From Spodoptera frugiperda (Eukaryota > Arthropoda > Insecta > Lepidoptera > Noctuidae), in NCBI RefSeq assembly GCF_023101765.2, contig NC_064229.1:7416473-7480472 (forward strand): a stretch of DNA of 64,000 nucleotides, read 5' to 3'. The notes below the pieces were generated by a model, which saw only the letters and a list, made by a program, of their open reading frames with translations, searched no databases and had not been told where the DNA came from. Shown piece after piece: positions 58,401 to 64,000 of the stretch; position 1 is the first letter of the stretch, and every line of letters begins with the position of its first letter. Made by a program: the position numbers and the translations under genes.

Positions 58401-59224
58401 CTATTATTTAGAAGCAGTCAATCCGATCAGTTGCCGGCGTGATAATGATACGGTGAGAGCTTTCTCAGGGCAGGGAAGTCGGTAAATATGTCTTGAATGT
58501 GCTGTTCGAAGTAGTTGTATGTTTCAGTTGAATGAAGCTATTTGTTGTGAGTGCAGTTATTTTGTTGATTGCAATTTACTGGATATGTATGGGAGGCTCA
58601 TAGCCAATGGTAGTACACTGTTAAACTGTCACATGCTTGATGACGATGATACAATACCTACAACCTCAGCAGGTTAGTATTAAGAATGACCAAGTTCTAT
58701 GCGAGATGTCGATCTTATTCTTAAACAAGCAAGGATAATGGCACGTATTTTTATACATTAACTCAATAATTTTCCACCCTGATCCAGCTTACACATCTTG
58801 GTAAATTGTCTCCTCTTCCAAAACAAAAAGTCTTACTGTTGTCGTGTCTTGGAAACTGAGAACCGAACCGAGATCATTCCTACAACGGTAACATTCAGGA
58901 AGCATATCTCATGTGAATTTAACGGCGTTTTCGATCACGACGCTGTTCTTACTTGACTGTATTGTTTGACGTAACATCTAGTAATGCATGCGAACAGTTT
59001 GAACTTGTATCGGCTGTTGCCTACTTTTTGTCGATTACGTATTGTTTTGTTACGTCGTACTTGTAATCCGTGCGGTTAATTCTTGTTAACTAGTTGCTGA
59101 TGGTATTCTGATTAAGGTTTGTTTTATGGTTCTGGTGCATTGTCGTATGATTCGCATTCATTCATAATTGAATTGTGTATCTGTATGAATGGTTTTATAG
59201 CTTATCTTTGAGGCTATTTTTTGG
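55426..59224. other. Non-coding sequence, possible decayed repeats
   Basis: No gene recognised. The stretch ~57230-57700 is unusually purine-rich on the plus strand (repeated GATGATGATAATGA-type words) and could be a decayed element. A short frame near 56986-57060 contains FFADDT, which resembles a reverse-transcriptase motif but has no supporting context. A GC-rich inverted pair GCGCAGGCGC/TTGCGC occurs at ~56413-56460. Confidence 0.4.
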
Positions 59225-59388
59225 TTTTTTATGGAATAAGCCGGCAATCGAGCAGTGGGATCACCTGATGGTAAGCAATCGCCGCCGCCCATGGACACTT
59301 GAAACACCAGAGGCGTTACAAGTGGCCTCCGGTAGCCTCGCTCACACAACGCAAGCATTGTTTCACGTCGGTTTTCTGTGAGGCCGTT
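59225..59388 (-). mobile_element. SINE-like family A, copy 5 with internal deletion
   Basis: Plus-strand landmarks are TTTTTTATGGAATAAGCCGG, GGATCACCTGATGGTAAGCA read as GGGATCACCTGATGGTAAGC, CGCCGCCCATGGACACTTGA and ACACCAGAGGCGTTACAAGT, then a jump to CACACAACGCAAGCATTGTT and TCACGTCGGTTTTC. About 100 bp found in the copy at 10935 is missing from the middle. Confidence 0.85.
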
Positions 59389-62300
59389 TAGCGATAATTG
59401 ATTGTTTTATCTATGTCTTTTACATCCTAATAGAGTAAATATTCCAATCATACCATTTCAATACACAGACATGTTTGATAAAGATTAGTTACGGTCTTAT
59501 TCCATATCTGTCTAGACGCACTTGAAAAACTAGATCTAGAATTAAATACAGATGCAGTTGTAGCATAAATCAATATTGATATCTCTAACTATTTTTAGCC
59601 CAAAAAAGATGGACCGTTACAAATATGTACAAAAAACGTCTGAAGACGCGTGAAATTTATTCTGCGAATGAAACGAAACCTGTTCTTTAAATATTTGATT
59701 TCTCTCGTCAATGTTTGGATTAATTCCGTCCAATTAACATGTATATTGGTCTAGAATCTGAATGTTTACTATCACGCCGACCACGTGAGTTTGCTTTCTG
59801 TTTTGGAGTTTGATAACCTTCAATAACATCGTAAAATTGTGTGTTATTTTGTAAAGAGCTTTTTTCTTCTTGTTTTTGATGATTTTGCTATCACTTGCTC
59901 TTCAACAACCTTTGCCAGAAAACTTAGCAGTGAATTGAGTGTTTTATTTTAAAGTTATCAACAAAGTAATGGCGTCAAGAGAACCAACAGTATATTTTTT
60001 CAAATTATTTTTTAAACGTTGCCCTACATCAGGACCCAGGATATTCTCCTGTGTCGTAGGTGCGTTTACAAACATACAATTTCACATGAAAATGACACCC
60101 AAACTCGAAACAACAATTTCACGTTGCACGGCAGACGGTTGCCTAGCCACCGCACCAACTGTGCAGTAAAAATGATTGAATTGAATTTATTTCTAAACTA
60201 AGAATCTATTAGTATCAATGTCCATGACACGATACGATACATGTTCATCATCGCATGTTCATTCATTAAAACAAAAACCTACATCATTAAATTCCTAATC
60301 AATACTACTATTACTATTTTATTATCTTCATGCATTATTTTGTTACCTGTATTATAAAGTTGAAATAATAGGCTAGCCTCCTACCACATAACCTTGACCC
60401 CTGTGCGCGGGCGCCGGTCGGGCGTGCTTTGAGCAACATTCACACAAGCAGTGGAGTAAATTTGGTGTTAATTAACAGATTATTATCGCCCCCTTACTCA
60501 CCAATTAGTCCTTTGTTTTTGGGAAACTTTTAAAGTACTAATAGTGTAGAAATATTGATAAATGTGGTTGCGTCTTGCGTCACTGTAGTACCTTTGGCTA
60601 TTGATTTTGTATTGGTTACTTCATATCGTGCTGTAACATGCATTGAATCCAAATGTTCAACTACTCGACCGAGATGATCAAATTTTGGGCGTATTTGTTT
60701 ATTCAGAGCCTATTTTGAAATGTTTACTCTAACAAACTTATCGACATCACTATTATTACAAAATTCTCCCGCTGCGTCCATCTCTTTGAATACGTTGAAC
60801 TCCATAAATGCTTAACAGATTTCCATACAATTTTCATCGATGCACAAAGCTATTGTTATAGTAAATATTTATTGAAGAACAGTAAAGTCCAAATTTAATA
60901 CTAAATTAACTAGACTAGAAGGAACACATTTCAAAACTAAAAGTCCTATTGTTCCAAAACCACAAAACAATACAAGATTCAACGGAAATGGTTTAACAAA
61001 TAGAGAAACAGCTATAAAAGTAGATATTTATCTATGAAGATGGACCTACACTGTCCGCATTTGTAATTAGAAATATTCTCATGTCAGTCCGTCTGTGTAT
61101 CTACTTGTAACTTGGTCTTAGCAAAGGGCTTGCTTGCATAATCATTAATGATGTAGTTACAATGACCTTCTGGTTGATCGTGTTGATGATTCATTACTAT
61201 TATTTCAATTCATTAAATTATCTTAGTACCTACCTTGACACCACTTCGAGACACCACGTCTTTTTCTTTCCTAAAAGGTTAGGCTGAAGTGCGTTCACAG
61301 CAGATGCTTAGTTTTCGCCAGTCATTACTTGTGGATACTGTCTCTGCTCCTAGTTTAGAGGGTTCTACACTGTTTGTCTGAACGTGGTCTCCACTTGAAA
61401 ACACATCTACTTTAATCATATTCGTTTATTCGACAAATATGATCGGTTCCACTGCTTACACTGCTACTTTAGCTTGCAAATTCTTATACATATTAATGTG
61501 CAATATTTTAAAAGTCAATTTCAACTTAAATGCATAAGTTATTGGTACCATTACAGTTTAATTTGTATATGTCAGGCTTATCTACTATCGCAAACCATAT
61601 AAAGTTTTGTATATTTTTAAAGATATCAAGTTCACAAGTATGTTTTGGTTCTTAGAATACCAACAGCAGTTCAAACAACCAAATTCATTGAAATGTATTT
61701 TTTTTGTTGCACTATCTATCTTCTTATCTTTCAGTGTTTGTGTTTGACACCATCTAATGTTTATTTTTGTAATATATTGTGTGTTTATCCTTATGCTTTA
61801 AAAGTTATATTATAGTGCATATTTTATTTAGTTTGGTATTTTTTAAATTTTTACAACATCAAAGCGATTTATCAATATTACTATTGAGACACTAAATAGT
61901 CTTTCAAAAGACTCTAAATAGAAGTCCTGAGATGAGAGTGCATTAAAACACGTATAATAATAACTCATGTTTAAGTAATACGTGCCAGAAAAAGAAGTTC
62001 TCAGACTCCATACTCGTTTAAATATTCCTTACCATATCCAAGTTTAGTTTTATCTCCCAACCTATCTTTTGTTGCAACTTTATATTCCATGATTATAGCT
62101 CTAGTAGTTGCAGAATTCCACAGGAACCTGTCGCACCTATCAGACCCCATGGTTCCCATGGTTATGACCCAAGAATCCAGTTGTGGTGCCGGCGGCCTGA
62201 TCTCCATACTCTTTAATTACAGTTGTTATGCTACACTGCGACATGCAAGGATCCTGACTTAAGCGAGAAACAGTAGCGATTTCAAATGAGACATCATTAT

Positions 62301-63499
62301 TGTAATTGGATGCAATTTTTGCTGCTAATAAAGGTCACGTTTTGAAGGAATTCTTCTTGATGTTTTGTAATGTGGATGTTAAAAATATATTTTTATCACT
62401 CTTTACTTTTTATGAATATGTTAAATTAGTAAGTATTAGTCTCGTCTCCATTTCTCTCCGTATCTTCTTATTAATTAATATTTCAAATTGTTAAAAAAAA
62501 TATTTCGATGAATCTCACGTAAAAGTGTCGGATAGCAAAAACAAATTTAAGGAGCAAAATTCCCGTGACCTCTCCTAAATTGATCCAAATCGGAACTCCT
62601 GATTACCTCGCTCCGAATTCAGGTTTTAGTATTTTAGGACTAACAATTTCAATACTAATTTGAAACCTGTTAGTGTTCTTACGATCACGAGCACTCTCAA
62701 CTTTGTTCATTAGACCACAGATATTATTGAAACTATTAAACAGTGCAACATGCAAATGCTGGGGAACTTGCAACGATTACAGTTTAACGACTTCGGTTAC
62801 GATTGCTACAGGTCCACTTTAAACATTATTAAATTATATTCGTTTCAAACTTTCAATGTTTTATTACTTTAACATTATTCTGCCTCAAATCATCTGTGTG
62901 TAGTAAATTAATTATTGTTGTTTAACTTGCAGGTCAATTTTATATTCCGATTTAACCAAATACCGAGTTTCTGTCCATCAACAGTTAATAAGAATAAATC
63001 TATCATTAGGTAATAAGTTAAAGTTGTTGCTTCAAAGTGTAGCGTCTCCTACAAACTCCTGTTCGTCTTAATTTATATAAACATTGCATTAAATCAAGAT
63101 CTAAAGATCACATTCCGTTGCCTCTTTAGGAATGCATCGTCCTCCCTCGGTCATTTGAACGGTCACTATCCGCATTTGGTTCAAAGAATTCAGGTTCATT
63201 TTCTTAATTTATGTTTTATACCGTTAAAATACAATGCAATCGTATTTCCATTTCCGTTCAATGTTATTATCATTTGATTCGAAACTATTATTATCAAACC
63301 CGAAATTGGTATCCATTAATTTGGTTATCTGCTAGTATCGACGTCAAGAGCCGCATTGATGGATCATATCAGGCCGATTAAATGTTTGCTTCGTAATCGT
63401 TGCGTACGTTCACGAATGTCATATCTTGAGAGCCTTGTCCGGTTAACTTGTCCATGTATGTAACTTGCAAGTTTATTTGCAACTTAACTAGCCTTCCCA
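59389..63499. other. Mostly AT-rich non-coding sequence
   Basis: No firm gene. A GC-rich patch GTGCGCGGGCGCCGGTCGGG lies at ~60403. One higher-GC block at 62001-62207 is listed separately. Confidence 0.45.
62001..62207 (-). other. Higher-GC block with an open frame, origin unknown
   Basis: A 68-codon minus-strand frame begins MEIRPPAPQLDSWVITMGTM and includes FLWNSATTRAIIMEYKVATK. The plus strand is also partly open over the same bases (EFHRNLSHLSDPMVPMVMTQ). The block is richer in GC than its surroundings and has sharp borders, so it may be a fragment of an inserted element or an old coding sequence. I do not recognise the protein in either frame and assign no function. Confidence 0.25.
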
Positions 63500-64000
63500 T
63501 TTTAAAACAGCCCAAGTGTAGAGGTTGTTGTATTGCGCGGTGTGCGGTTTCGATTCGGTCGGGTAAAAGTTTGAAGTCCATTCGGTTCGGTTAGATGCGT
63601 CGCGTGGTTGCGCACGACGGCGCCTCAGTTTGCTCGCGCTGCCCGCGCAGCTCACTCGTGTGTTCAAATTCTCGCTGTTACTCACGTGAACCGACTTTCC
63701 GATACGAATTTGGAACGTTTCCGACCGGTAAAGTCGGTTTAACTGTCGCTTTTAGGCGAACAATTTTGCGACCGCCTAAATTTCGCATTGCGATTGGCAG
63801 TGCGATTGCTTCACTCTGTTACGCTACCGTCTTAACAGATAACTGTGAAGAAACGTGTGCAAGCTGTGTGTGTTGCGGAGTCGGCAGAAGTCGGCAGATT
63901 GTGCTTTATCAGTGCTGTGGAATGGATGTGTTTTGTGGAAAGTGCTAATTTTGTTTGGTTCGAGACTTACGATACGTTTCACTGAACGCGATACAAAAAG
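63500..64000 (+). promoter_or_regulatory. Putative promoter and 5' UTR of an unidentified gene
   Basis: The last 500 bp are much richer in G, C and CpG than the preceding 50 kb (for example GCGTCGCGTGGTTGCGCACG and CGCGCTGCCCGCGCAGCTCA). Arthropod initiator-like TCAGT occurs at ~63625 and ~63869, within GCGCCTCAGTTTGC and TTATCAGTGC. A 117-codon open frame here (63595-63948) is rich in Cys and Arg and has no recognisable domain, so it is more likely 5' UTR sequence. The plus orientation is a guess based on the initiator motifs. Either a downstream alternative promoter of the gene suspected at 6020-6246 or the start of a separate gene would fit. Confidence 0.3.

Noticed and set aside
6247..63499. 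Conserved microRNA hairpins in the long non-coding interval
   Set aside because: I looked for familiar insect mature sequences by eye and recognised none; a systematic hairpin and small-RNA search was not possible.
63595..63948. 117-codon Cys/Arg-rich open frame in the GC-rich right end
   Set aside because: Composition follows the CpG-rich island, no domain is recognisable and both strands are similarly open, so it is treated as promoter/5' UTR sequence.
1..64000. CRISPR array, bacterial operon or telomeric (TTAGG)n array
   Set aside because: No regularly spaced direct repeats with unique spacers, no prokaryotic gene organisation and only isolated TTAGG words were seen.

Overview
This window is almost certainly from a moth or butterfly, most likely a noctuid-type moth. 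The evidence is AT-rich DNA, two compact intron-containing housekeeping genes, and several short interspersed repeat families that I recognise as typical of Lepidoptera. This assignment rests on pattern memory, not on a database search. Only the first ~5 kb and one tRNA carry host genes I can call firmly. The remaining ~57 kb is non-coding DNA full of transposable elements.

Layout. Positions 1-235 hold the 3' end of a probable retroelement with a TAAA tail. Positions 1497-2235 (minus strand) encode a two-exon homologue of the short coiled-coil protein SCOC. About 650 bp away, in divergent orientation, positions 2888-5147 (plus strand) encode mitochondrial ribosomal protein L19 (bL19m) in six exons; all splice phases agree and the product is 307 aa. 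A GC-rich stretch near 6020-6246 looks like a promoter plus a 5' untranslated exon with a consensus splice donor. A second promoter-like GC-rich block fills 63500-64000. The DNA between them could be one large first intron with two alternative promoters, or an intergenic region; the sequence alone does not decide. An isolated tRNA-Val(CAC) gene lies at 10125-10197 (minus).

Mobile elements. A jockey-superfamily LINE (about 14450-18027) has an uninterrupted 957-codon endonuclease/reverse-transcriptase frame. There are at least three SINE-like families. Family A (five copies) has the conserved 3' motif CTTACCATCAGGTGA. Family B has five copies, two of them with perfect 13-bp target-site duplications. 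Family C is tRNA-derived with two copies, one rearranged as expected for twin priming. DNA transposons include a 1.74-kb foldback element with ~300-bp inverted arms (29952-31690), a deleted hAT element with a dimerisation-domain remnant (50739-51392), a 1.29-kb element carrying seven copies of a TGGCAACTTTACC motif (52139-53424), and several MITEs.

The two protein genes are unrelated in function (Golgi/autophagy adaptor and mitoribosome) and are linked only by a shared intergenic promoter region. I found no CRISPR array, no operon and no convincing new multi-gene system. The least explained signals are the iterated-motif element at 52-53 kb, the nested palindromic foldback element at 30-31.7 kb, and the two promoter-like blocks that bracket 57 kb of non-coding DNA.
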